Source: Cyclostephanos tholiformis
Taxonomy: Eukaryota > Bacillariophyta > Thalassiosirophyceae > Thalassiosirales > Thalassiosiraceae
Direction: 5' to 3'
Length of the DNA stretch: 24,810 nt
Assembly (NCBI GenBank): GCA_036939975.1
Contig: JALLPB010000082.1
Coordinates: 1 to 24,810 of the forward strand
The translations under genes were made by a program, and so were the position numbers. Positions 1 to 10,100 of this stretch are shown here, piece by piece (the first letter of the stretch is position 1; each line of letters starts with the position of its first letter). A model generated the notes under the pieces. It had not been told where the DNA came from. It searched no databases and was given only the letters and a program-made list of their open reading frames with translations.

Positions 1-990
1 AAGATGAGAGATGCCATGGCATGCGCAATCCGGTCATAGCAGTTGGACGCGTCAATGGAGGCAATGGCGGCCGGAGTTTGTGTCTGGCGGGCAATATCGT
101 AAAACAACGTTTTTGCTAAGCCTCCATCATCGGCAGTCCAATTTTGCTCGCTGAAGATTTCCTCCGGGATGAGTTTATACCGTCGCGTGTTATCCATCAC
201 CGGATGCCGTATACCTCCTTGTTCATGGCATTGAAATCTGCCTCAATTAGGAGGATTGCCCTGAGCTTTGAGATGAGTCTCACACCAAACGTTTTTTCAA
301 GCATGACTGACAAACCTTTCGACCACCGCTCCAACGCAATGCCATTCTTAAGAGCAAGAGAGACTCACAGCGCATGAAACTGAGAGATGTAATCACAATC
401 TGTGCCTGCAATGTAGTGGCCAAAGTGCAAACTGGATTGGGACAAGGACGTATCTTCCTTAACTTTTTTCCACCATTGTTGCCATCGTTCCCACGAGATG
501 AGGCCGGTAACTGAGTCTTGTGGCACCATGTCCCGAATCTGTGCAATTTCCTCAAACAGTTCTGTCAAATCAAATCAACAAGCTCAATGTAATTGGGATA
601 AGGAAGGTGGAATTGATAATGAAAATTTTCACTCAACAACTTGTCATTCTCCATGATGTGAAAGTTGAACATGTATATGACATGCCATACAGATTCCTCA
701 GGGGTAATCAGCTCAAACTCCCCATCCTCTGATGATCACTGCACCCATATGTGCTGCGGTCACATTTTCTAACCTCCCAAAGACAAGCATTTATGTGATT
801 ATTGTCAAAGAGTTTGTTGGACTCCTTATTGAGAAGTTCCATCATGGTGACCATAACCAATCTCCTCTTTGAGAATACCTCGACCAATAGAACCATCATC
901 AACATTGTAACGGTCCAAAATACTAGTCTCGGCAGCCGCATCCCCAAGAATACAATAGGGGAAGTCCACCATGGTTGGAGATCACACTAA
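1..990 (-). pseudogene. reverse transcriptase relic (non-LTR-like), cut by window start
   Basis: Read on the minus strand from about 990 down to 1, separated frames give one RT-like protein. A leading piece near 890-835 reads GILKEEIGYGHHDG. A piece near 700-580 contains TPEESVW and IMENDKLL. Positions 568-365 read WQQWWKKVKEDTS then LHFGHYIAG. Below 365 come VMLEKTFG, KLRAILLIEADFNAMNK and, at 63-11, SIDASNCYDRIAH, which fits the RT motif with the first catalytic Asp. Breaks seen are a frameshift near 575, a TGA after FHAL near 365 (CGA to TGA would explain it), and a one-base loss near 206. The palm continues beyond the window, so the second catalytic motif is not visible. The RT nature comes from these motifs; assignment to a non-LTR-like diatom family is from memory. 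It is not expected to be functional. Confidence 0.72.
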
Positions 991-1070
991 TCATAAGCGA
1001 GGGATGTGACCGCACATAGCAAGGAACTAATACCTTAACAAAAAGGGCAAAAACCATCCCAGATTTTTGC

Positions 1071-1120
1071 CAGGACATTTTGGTGCAACCAAAACATCCC
1101 TGATTTTAATGGGATGTTTT
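1071..1120. repeat. nested inverted repeats (possible transposon end or MITE remnant)
   Basis: AAAACATCCC (1091-1100) is followed after 10 bases by its exact complement GGGATGTTTT (1111-1120). The left arm also pairs imperfectly with upstream sequence: CAGGACATTTTGGT (1071-1084) opposes ACCAAAACATCCCTG (1088-1102). A related word, ACCATCCCAGATTTT, lies just upstream near 1053. The same segment can therefore fold two ways. No coding capacity is seen here. Confidence 0.6.
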
Positions 1121-1660
1121 CCCATCAAACATCATTTTGACCCAAATAATTGCCAGTTGGTTCAAACCTACATGTTAGTAGTTTAGCCAAAACTTAGGCT
1201 GTGTTGCTGATGGAGTGGATGACCGTGTGATGGACAACAGGCAGGACAACAAATCGTCGACCAAATCATTGACCATGTTGTTGCCACCATCATGGCCATC
1301 ATGACCATTGCGACCATGAACAAAGATGCACCAGGGGATGGAATGAGACAACTACAGGGGATGTCCCTGTTCTTTCCATGCCATTGCGTTGTCCTTTGAC
1401 AATCACTGGATTGAAGGAGAAGAGGAGGAGAGCGGTGGCAGCATCATCGTCATTGGGAACCATGGCTCCATGTGCATCATCTGGGTTGACCGGGAGAGGA
1501 AGAGAGAGCAATGGGGGGTGTTTTCATTGCTGTGGTTGCCAATCCATGTGGGCAAGGATGTCAGGGAGAGAGGGTTTGGTTGCATTGTTACCATTGTTGA
1601 GGGGGGGTGGAGGGAGGCAGGATGTCATCATCATTGTCAAGCTGTGCGGGCAAAAATGCA

Positions 1661-1692
1661 GGGGAGGGTGGGGGCGGGTGGGGGGTGGGAGG
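1661..1692 (+). other. G-quadruplex-type tract
   Basis: Six runs of three or more G follow each other with single-base separators (A, T, C, T, T), then A and GG. Four runs with 1-nt loops are enough for a very stable parallel quadruplex, so several alternative folds are available. A second G-rich patch lies at about 1600-1620. The pattern is directly visible; folding is inference. Confidence 0.7.
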
Positions 1693-1752
1693 AAATCAAC
1701 AATGTTGATTGACTATTGAGGGAGGGAAGGTCATGTCCTATTCATAGTAATA

Positions 1753-1782
1753 GTTGTTGTTGTTGTTGTTGTTGTCGTTGTC
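1753..1782 (+). repeat. (GTT)n microsatellite
   Basis: Seven perfect GTT units (1753-1773) continue as GTC GTT GTC up to about 1782. No coding frame is associated with it. Confidence 0.8.
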
Positions 1783-1959
1783 ATCATCGTTGGTTTCAAT
1801 CCCAGCGGTTAAGCATTCACCCCCTCCATTGCTCCAAACAATACTGTGGATGAGGTCTTTTCATTTGTGGGGGTGGCAACAGCCATCAGGGTCAGGTTCC
1901 CACTGAAGCCTTCATCATTGTGGTCATTGCTGTTGGGCAGCAGCACTCACTACTTTTTT

Positions 1960-3486
1960 GAACCACTTGGAGGGGGGGAACAAGAGGTCCATAGAGCTCA
2001 AGCTGTTCCGGATGGCATTCCCAGATGATTTTGTTGAAAGGTCATTCTCCCCACAACAAATGATCATTTGGGGAGCAAGCTCATGCTGGGTGAGTTCTAC
2101 AAGTGGCTGGGATGCAATTTTTTATGGCATGTTTCCAGGGCATCTTTGATCAACAATTGTGGTGGTCAAAGAAACTGGTGTAAATGTTTGATGGAGTCCC
2201 ATTCCATCTCAATGGAATCATGTCATTGATGCAGTACAAGGAGATTTCCATGCCGATTTGATTCACCGACATTGTTGTGCTGACAGTGGAGACAGCAGGC
2301 TACATTGAATGTTTTCACAAGGTACATCAGATGATTGATGAGTTAAATCGGCATTCAGCTGAAAATTATCATCCTTCGTGGTTAAATGTCCTAAACGAGT
2401 CCATGAGCTCTTGGCTCAGTAAGTTCTGAGGAGGATCATGTGTGTCCCCCAGAAGCCTCACCCATTTGACAATGAATATCACTTGATTGCCAATGGGGAT
2501 GATGGCAAGCTGCTTATGTGGCGAGTAAAGCTCATTGAGGGGAAGATCGTCCAAAGAAGGCCAATGGGTTGTGGGCATTCCCATAGGAGTTTCCAACCGT
2601 GGGAAAGATGACAACAACAATGCTGGAGATGACTAAGCTGATCCATGGCAAGGGGAAGGTTGTTGTCAGCAACAGCAGATTCTGCATTTGGGAGGGGGTT
2701 ATTGAATGCCACAAGCATGGTGTTTGGTTTCAGTCCTACATGAAGAAGTGGGGGAATTGGCGGTGTGGAGTTCTGGGGAAGGTAATCAATGGCTACTTCA
2801 AAAAGGCCCTGCTCAGACATTGCAAGACTCTTGTTGCGGAACATGACAACATTGAGTTCTGTGTGCATTGTTGATGAGACTCAAAGTATGTGAGTAAGAT
2901 CATGTCGACTCATGGCATGATTGAGATGGTCCAGGACCACCCAACCTACCGGAAGGTCGATGGGCATTGGAAGAGTTTTAAGTACATGGAGTCCTTCTTG
3001 CACTACTGCAAAGTGAAGCATGGGGTCAATGACATTGACAGTTGTTGTCATGGCCCAATTGGTTTTGAGGAGGTTTGGGGGATGAAGTGGTGGGCAATGC
3101 ACCAATTCAAATTTCTTTGCTCGGTGGATGAGGTGAATGCAGTGCACTCATGGGCTCGGGCAACAAACGAATACTCGATGCCACAGCTCGAATTCCACTG
3201 GAAACGTGCACAGCAGATGATGTAGAATACCCTGGATGCATCACCAACACCAGTTGTGGCTCCTGTATGCATTAGGAGGGTTTTGAATGTGAATCATAGG
3301 TTGACAAAGCAAAAGACGAATGAGGGAAGTTGGAATCCAGATACCCGCCAATTTAAATGGGTGTTGACCAAATACATCCACCTGAGGTGCCATGGATGCC
3401 ACAAAAAGTGCAGAATGGATTGCTCCTGTGACCCCTCGATGCCTCTGTGTACTGGTTGCTATGCTCTCCATTGTAAAGAGGTTTAA
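1960..3486 (+). pseudogene. piggyBac-like transposase (DDE_Tnp_1_7 type), decayed
   Basis: Pieces in shifting plus-strand frames follow the order of a piggyBac-type transposase. An N-terminal part contains LPTTNDHLGSK and LGEFYKWLG (about 2040-2115) and LWWSKKLV (about 2160). Near 2330-2410 it reads HQMIDELNRHSAENYHPSWL then VLNESMSSWL. At 2599-2870 it has VVVSNSRF and CHKHGVWF. At 2890-3225 it has VNDIDSCCHGPI, EEVWGMKWW and VDEVNAVHSW. The C-terminal part (3256-3486) has a Cys-rich tail (CHGCHKKC, CTGCYALHC) like the family's C-terminal zinc-binding region. Stops and frameshifts (for example TGA after SKF near 2430) break it. The positions of the first two catalytic aspartates read Asn (codons 2394-2396 and 2671-2673). 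This is a dead copy; flanking TTAA duplications could not be assigned. Confidence 0.75.
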
Positions 3487-4052
3487 TAATAGATTTTACT
3501 TAGATATCATTTGGTACTCCCGATTTTGCCCCCAAAATGGCCTCTAATACTTTATTTTATGCTAGTGCACCGTCCTGAGGACCGTGAATTTTTGCATGGC
3601 ACATCTGTAGGACTGTCTTGGGGTGCTACACCTCGCTTTTCAGGCCAGTGAGTGACTTTGGGGCCCAGCAACCACATGGTACCTACAGGTATCAATTGAT
3701 ATTCGAAAATCCATTATCAGGTGTAACAAAACAGGGGGAGTAGCGCCGATCTTTCTCTTTCATTAAGAAGCATATCTACATGGGAATAAATAGAAGCATG
3801 ATATTGGCCCAATTATTTTGAAAAATGGGAGAAATGAGAAGTGTTCTCATTTCATTCATTCCCGCTCTTTTTCCATAGAGGCAGGGAGGCCAGCTACCTA
3901 GGATGGCGCGAAAGATACGATACGGTTCACGCACGATTTGGTGATCACAAAAAATAATACTCCTGAAACAACCATTGGCTCGACATTCACGCAACATTCA
4001 TCGAAGTAATTGCACCCGTTCATTTGGGAGGAAGGAAGGAGATTAATCAACC
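3487..4052. promoter_or_regulatory. intergenic region upstream of the LRR gene
   Basis: This 566-bp gap separates the transposase relic from the LRR start codon, so it should hold the promoter and 5' UTR. No protein was recognised. It contains the palindrome at 3831-3853 and an AT-rich AATAAATA near 3785, which is too weak to call a TATA box. The start context at 4053 is AATCAACC before ATG, which suits translation initiation. Promoter function is inferred from position only. Confidence 0.4.
3831..3853. promoter_or_regulatory. perfect palindrome, 10-bp arms and 3-bp loop
   Basis: GAAATGAGAA is followed by GTG and then its exact complement TTCTCATTTC, about 200 bp upstream of the LRR start codon. 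It could be a dimeric transcription-factor site, a hairpin in the 5' UTR, or a mobile-element end. A shorter version of the same word, AATGAGA-TTTT-TCTCATT, lies at 20601-20618. Confidence 0.6.
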
Positions 4053-4190
4053 ATGAAGTTCCACTTAAAGCCCGCCAATAGGCGCGGAACTGTCAATGGC
4101 AGCGGCATCGGGGGTATCGTCATTGACTCGATGACGTTTCTCGCGTACTTATCGTCATTGTTCGCGTTATTGCCATTCGCCTCGGCCGTT
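4053..4190 (+). other. N-terminal extension and signal peptide of the LRR protein
   Basis: The first ATG (4053) gives a 26-residue basic and Gly-rich lead before the hydrophobic core; a second ATG at 4131 starts directly at MTFLAYLSS. The context at 4053 (CAACC before ATG) is better than at 4131 (GACTCG before ATG). Likely cleavage is after FASA near residue 45. Both starts would give a secreted protein. I chose the upstream one because of its context and because it is open from there. Confidence 0.65.
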
Positions 4191-7100
4191 CTAAGCGAGA
4201 AGGAAGTCCTATACCACCTCTACTCCAATCTCAACGGGGATAATTGGGATACCAAGTGGGACACCGACAGCTCCGACGTGTGCTCCAGTGATTCCTATCC
4301 CGGTGTCACGTGCAATACCGCTGGCAAGATTACCGAAATAAATCTCAAGGACAACAACCTCGCCGGGTCTGTGAGTCCGCACGTGTACACCCTGTCGCAC
4401 CTCAAGCACCTAGACCTTAGCAAGAATCGCATCACGAGCGCTGGTTTCGATCGCATCGACGTGGTCATCGAAGAGGAGGACGACATCGGCGACGTCGAGG
4501 TGATCGAATTGACGAACAACCTCGTGTCGTCAGTTAAGGGCGTGTCGAAGCTTGCCAAGAGCCTCACGGGATTGCACATGTCATTCAACAACCTCAAGGG
4601 GACGATGCCCAGCGAGCTCTTCAGCCTGCCGCTTTTGGAGATACTGGCGGTCAGCGAAAATGAAATTTCGGGAACCATCGACAAGCGCCTTGGCAATTTG
4701 ACGAACCTGTTGGAATTTTACTGCTACGGGAACAAGCTAACCGGGACAATCCCATCGGAGATTGGTCACCTCACTAAAATGCAGATCATCACGGTGAGCA
4801 GGTCTATTGCCACTCATGCGTCATTTTTCTAGAGTTTCTTGCATTTTTGGTGCGAACTCATTTCATTATTTGATATTATTTGTCATCCCCCCCCCCCCCC
4901 TCACCCCCCCCTCACGCACGACTAGTTCTCAGAAAATCAGCTAACGGGTCACCTCCCCATGGAGATCAAGAACATGGGCAACCTTCAGACATTTTCGGTC
5001 CACAACAATGATCCAGATACTGGAACACATACCGGACACTTGCCCCACTTTGATACGCATCCCTATTTGAATGAGATTTAGTGAGTGTTTTTAGGTGACA
5101 CGTTCTACGAATCTTCGTTTTTTGTCTGGCGGACCTTCGACCTGCATAATTTATTCATTCACGAGTTCTCCCTCTGCCCTCGCTATCGTGAATATTGACA
5201 CAGCCTCGATGGCAACGCTTTCTCGGGGACCATTCCACATAACTTCCTCAACGCGTTCAATGGCTCCGAAGGGGAGACCGTCACGATCGGGCTCGAGAAC
5301 AACAATATCACCGGCACTATCCCTGATGAATTCATTAGGTTTGATTCTCTTGTCCTCAACGTCGTGGGTAACAAGATTGAGGGTTACGGATCAAACATAT
5401 GTGACGATGCGTCGAACCAGGACAAGATCAACGGCTGGATGAACGGCATGGTGGAGCTTTTCGGATGCGACGCTATCCTGTGTCCAGTAGATACCTACAG
5501 CGACACCGGACGGCAGGAAGAGACGGAGACGCCTTGCGAGCCGTGCGACTCCGGCACGGATGGGCTCATGGGCGCTACGGCGTGCGACGACGACGTCAAG
5601 ATCGTGAACGGCACGGCGGACGAATTGGAGATCCTCGTCGAGTTCTACCTCGCACTAGATGGACCCGAGTGGATTGACGTCGACGGATGGAGCGCTTTCG
5701 CGGAGATGGAATCGCCGGCGGATCTGACATTGCCGAGCTATCAGGACGAGGGCATTGACCCTTGCACTGGTTTCACTGGGATTGCTTGCGACGAGGACGG
5801 AAGCATAATAGAGATCTCGTTGCCCAACAACGGCCTGGAGGGGATGGTCCCGCAGTCGTTCTTCGACCTTCCCAACCTGAGAGAGCTCGACCTATCGGGG
5901 AACGAGATCCGTCTTGATCGCGATTTTGGCTTTGGGGATATCGGCAAGGCTGTAAAATTGAGAAAAGTGGATCTGTCGTCTAACGATATACAGAAGTTCA
6001 GTGGAATTGGTAAAGCGACGTCCCTGGAGGAGCTTATCGTGAATGACGCCTACTTCTTCAGTGTGATAGATACGGAGTTGTACGAGCTGAAGGGGTTGAA
6101 AGTTTTGGAGCTGAAATATTCCGGGCTTAAGGGAAAGATTCCTGAGGGGATAAGCGCCCTGTCGATACTGAAGGATCTCGAGTGAGTGCTGTGGTAGTTT
6201 CCCCATTCTTCTCTCTGGTTGCACAGGAAACTAAAATCGCCCGCGTCCGCTCATTTGTGACTCTACGGACAGTCTTTACGGAAATGAATTAACAGGGACA
6301 ATTCCTACGGAGATCGGACTGATGACTAAGCTTTGGCATATTGGTAAGCTTATTTGTAATATTCGCCAATATTAACCTCTTGCTTTAAATGTAACCTGAA
6401 AATGATTCTACATTTTTGCTGTCTACTTTCGCTACTGAAACGAAGATTTTTCTGAGAACGACTTCAGTGGACACCTGCCCGCAGATGCCATCGCGAAACT
6501 CCTCGACCTACAGAAGTTTCATGTACATCAAAGTGGCAAAGTAGGACCGGGTATCACTGGTAAATTACCCTCCTTTAAGGAGCAGAAACTCCTTCACATG
6601 CTCGATCTGAACTCTAACTCGATCACTGGAACTATTCCGAGTAACTTTTTATCTGGAGTTACTGACGTGGACCAGCTCATGGCAATCGAGTGAGTGCTGC
6701 TGAAATGGTGTTAGTTCAATAAAAATTCATTTTTACATTGGTTTAATCTCTTTGGCTCGCACAGCATTGGATATAATCAATTAGATGGCACAGTCCCAGG
6801 CACTTTATCTCGCTTCACGAATATGCGCCTTTTTGCCATGAAAAATAAAATTGTGGAGGTCAGTGCCAACTTATGCAACCTCACGGGCTGGTTAAATGGC
6901 GAGGTTGGGAAAGTAATAGATGCTGGTGGTGACGGCTGTGATGCAATATTATGTCCCAGGGGAACTTTCAATTCTTATGGAAGAGCTACGAGTGGTGGCG
7001 ATGGAAAGTGCAAGTCGTGTCCAGATGGAGAGTTTGCTGGGGCGACTGGCTGCATCGGGATCACGGACGAGAGTGACGATATCGAGAAAGGTATATTGGA

Positions 7101-10100
7101 CAAGTTATTTATCGAGACTGGAGGTGTCAATTGGACAAAAAAAGAGAATTGGGAGACAGGTCCGGTGTGCACTTACGAAGGTATCAAATGTTCGGGAAAT
7201 AACACCAACGAAGGCGTCGAGGAGATCAATCTGGCTGGCTTTGGATTGATTGCAAACATTCCTACCCAAATATACTCTCTCCCATATCTCAAGAAACTTA
7301 ATATCAGCAACAATGTCGTGGACTTGAGATTTGATGGGATCAAGAATGCTATCTATCTTGAGGAAATAGACATGAACCTTGCTGATCTTACCAGTGTTGA
7401 TGGCATAAGTAGTGCGCCATCATTGAGGAGGGTGAGTTAGATTTTCACTTAGGAGATATAATCTGGCTCTGATGCGAATCGTCTCATGTATTTGTTCTGT
7501 CACCCATCAGCTGCACATATCACACAACAGTTTCCCTGAAGGTAGCATTCCGGTTGAGCTTTATTCCATGGAAACGTTGGAGTTACTAGATATTGGTTAC
7601 AATGGTTTCAATGGGTCCCTCTCTGGCGATATTGCAAATCTGAAAAATCTTCAAGAATTTTATGCAGGGGGGAATGATATTACGGGTAGGTAGTGTTGGT
7701 GTGTTGCACACCTCTATGTTTCATCCTGATTGATTTTTTCTCCCCTTCTCTACGTCGTATTTCCCCGTCACAACAGGAACCATTCCGAAGGAGATATCAC
7801 AACTAAGTCAGCTCACAAGTCTTGCGTAAGTCACACAGACTCAGTATGATGTGTTTTGATGAAGCGGTTCCTAACAATAATCTTTTATCGCTATTATTTC
7901 AATAGCTTGTCTGGAAATCGCATGAGCGGCGAAATCCCAAATGAATTAGAGGAAATCACACCACTTCGCCTACTGCATTTAAACGGACAACGTGATTTTG
8001 GGGGCTTCACCGGAAAACTTCCCAGCTTCAATACATCTCAACACTTGCATGAGATCGACTTCAGCAAAAATTCTCTCACTGGGTCGATTCCTCGTTCCTT
8101 TTTGGCGACGGTTCGCACTTCTGGTAGTCACGACGACTATGCCTATGACAAAATTGATCTGTGAGTGCCCTTAATCTTGAGTAGGTTAAAATCCCGTCTT
8201 TTTACGAAAAAACTACCACAACAGCTGACATAGTTACATCGTTCAAACAGCTCATCTAACCAAATCACAGGTTCCGTTCCGGAAGAATGGGACGATTTTG
8301 TTGGGCTATTCGCATAGTAAGTGCTTCAAGATTCCTTGAGTCACTTGTTGATAAGATTTCAAGACTGATGCATCTCTGCTTTACCTTCGTTTCAGCCTCG
8401 CCGGAAACAGGATAACCGATGTCCCGAATGTTCTCTGTGACGACGACGATGAGTTCATGGATTGCCTAGTGGGTAACCTCACAGAAAATAAATGTGACGC
8501 CATACTGTGCCCACCTGGCACTTCATCGCCATTTGGCCGCCAAACAGTGGCAGACGTTCCATGCCAACCATGCCCTGGAGAGACTCAAGAAGAAAGAGAA
8601 CTGCAGGCGCCTTTTTACGGAATGTTTGCGTGCAAATCCATTTCCGAAGAAAGAAGTATATTGGAACAACTTCACGGACTCATTTTTAAGGGTGAGCTAA
8701 CGATTTGGCAAGAGGATTTGCACTGTGCCTGAAAAGACCTCATAGACGATACCTTCATTTTTTCCCCAGACTCATCCATTGACACATACTGGATGACAGA
8801 GAACCCTATCTGCTCGTGGTATGGCATCACGTGCGAAGTCGACGAAAAGGCCGATAGTGGCGTCACAGAAATAAAGTTGGAAAGCAATTCACTCAAGACA
8901 GACGATCCAGGCAAAGTATCGTCGTTATTTTTTTCTCTTCCATATCTAAAAAAGTTGGACCTAAAAGGAAATGATCACCTTGTATTAAAGCTAGATGATG
9001 TGGGGAATTCAACGCAGCTTGAAAGTCTGCATATTTCCGCAACAGGTATCACCTCAATTGTTGGCATTGGCATGGCCACCAATTTGAAGGAACTGCAGTG
9101 AGTTTTGATCGGTGTGTTTGACTGACCTACTCGAATTGCAATTTACCCTAATTTCTCTTGTGGTCGTTTTTTCATCCCCAAAGCGTCACTGATAATGAGA
9201 TTACAGGTCCGTTTCCCGAAGAGATATTTAGTCTCACATCCATGGAAAGACTTTTCCTTTCATTCAACCAGATATCAGGTACACTCCCGACAAGAATAGG
9301 AGAGTTGACCAATTTGAGAGAATTTTATGCTTACACAAATAAAATGAATGGAACGCTCCCGACCGAGCTCGGAAAATTGGCTGAAATTGAGAATCTAGTC
9401 TTGGGAAAAAATGATTTCGAAGGTGAGGTCACTATCGCGACCGCATAAATGTACTTCATTTCTCCAGTATCTTACTCACTTTGCTTTTGTGAAACCTCGT
9501 TCCTACATAAGGCAACCTTCCCACCCAGCTCAATAATCTAGTTAATCTCAGAGAGTTCTCAGTATATGAAAACTCAAAACTAAGCGGTCCCATCTTGGAT
9601 TTTTCTAAAGTGACGAAGTTAGAGAAACTAGAGTAAGTTCCTGGCGTCAGATCGTGTTGTATCAATACTGTAGAGTTCTGAAAATTGATCATTTTATGGT
9701 GATGTCAGTCTTGAAGGAAACGCATTCACAGGTCAAATTCCAAGCTCGTTTTTGAGCAGTCTCAGTCAAGAATATTATGCTGACTCAGATAACGAAATCA
9801 TTCTTCATCTTGCCGACAATGCGCTAACCGGCGAAATCCCCGAAGGAATACTTTCAAACATTGCCAATTTATATCTCGATATTACTGGCAACCAATTCAA
9901 AGAGGTGCCAGCATCCTTCTGCGGAGATGACCAGTCCTTGTGGATGAATGGAAAAGTTGGTGAACTCCAAGACGATAATCCTTGTTACGCCATTGCTTGT
10001 CCAGTGAATACGTTCAGTAATACAGGGCGTAAACATTCTAAAGATGATGACGAAGAGTGCATCACTTGTGGCAGCGACGAAGAGGCACCTTTCGTTGGAA

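Larger units (their letters stand above)
1121..1957. other. non-coding stretch before the piggyBac relic
   Basis: No protein family was recognised on either strand. Open frames here consist of low-complexity translations of purine-rich, GGG-rich and TGG/CCA-rich DNA. The stretch contains the G-rich tract and the GTT microsatellite listed separately. It may be the 5' part of the decayed transposon whose transposase starts near 1960, but no terminal repeat could be paired to prove this. Confidence 0.4.

Noticed and set aside
1150..1170. GGTTCAAACC word resembling a tRNA T-loop
   Set aside because: No acceptor stem, D-arm or anticodon arm could be folded around it.
1378..1719. Several overlapping plus frames around the G-rich tract
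   Set aside because: Gly/Arg/Trp-rich products of purine-rich DNA, with no family resemblance.
4209..4696. Minus-strand open frames opposite LRR exon 1, and similar antisense frames through 12100
   Set aside because: They mirror GC-rich or LRR coding sequence and show no independent protein features.
5465..5677. Arg-rich plus-strand frame inside exon 3
   Set aside because: A shifted reading of the CpG-rich exon; the LRR frame has the conserved cysteine cap.
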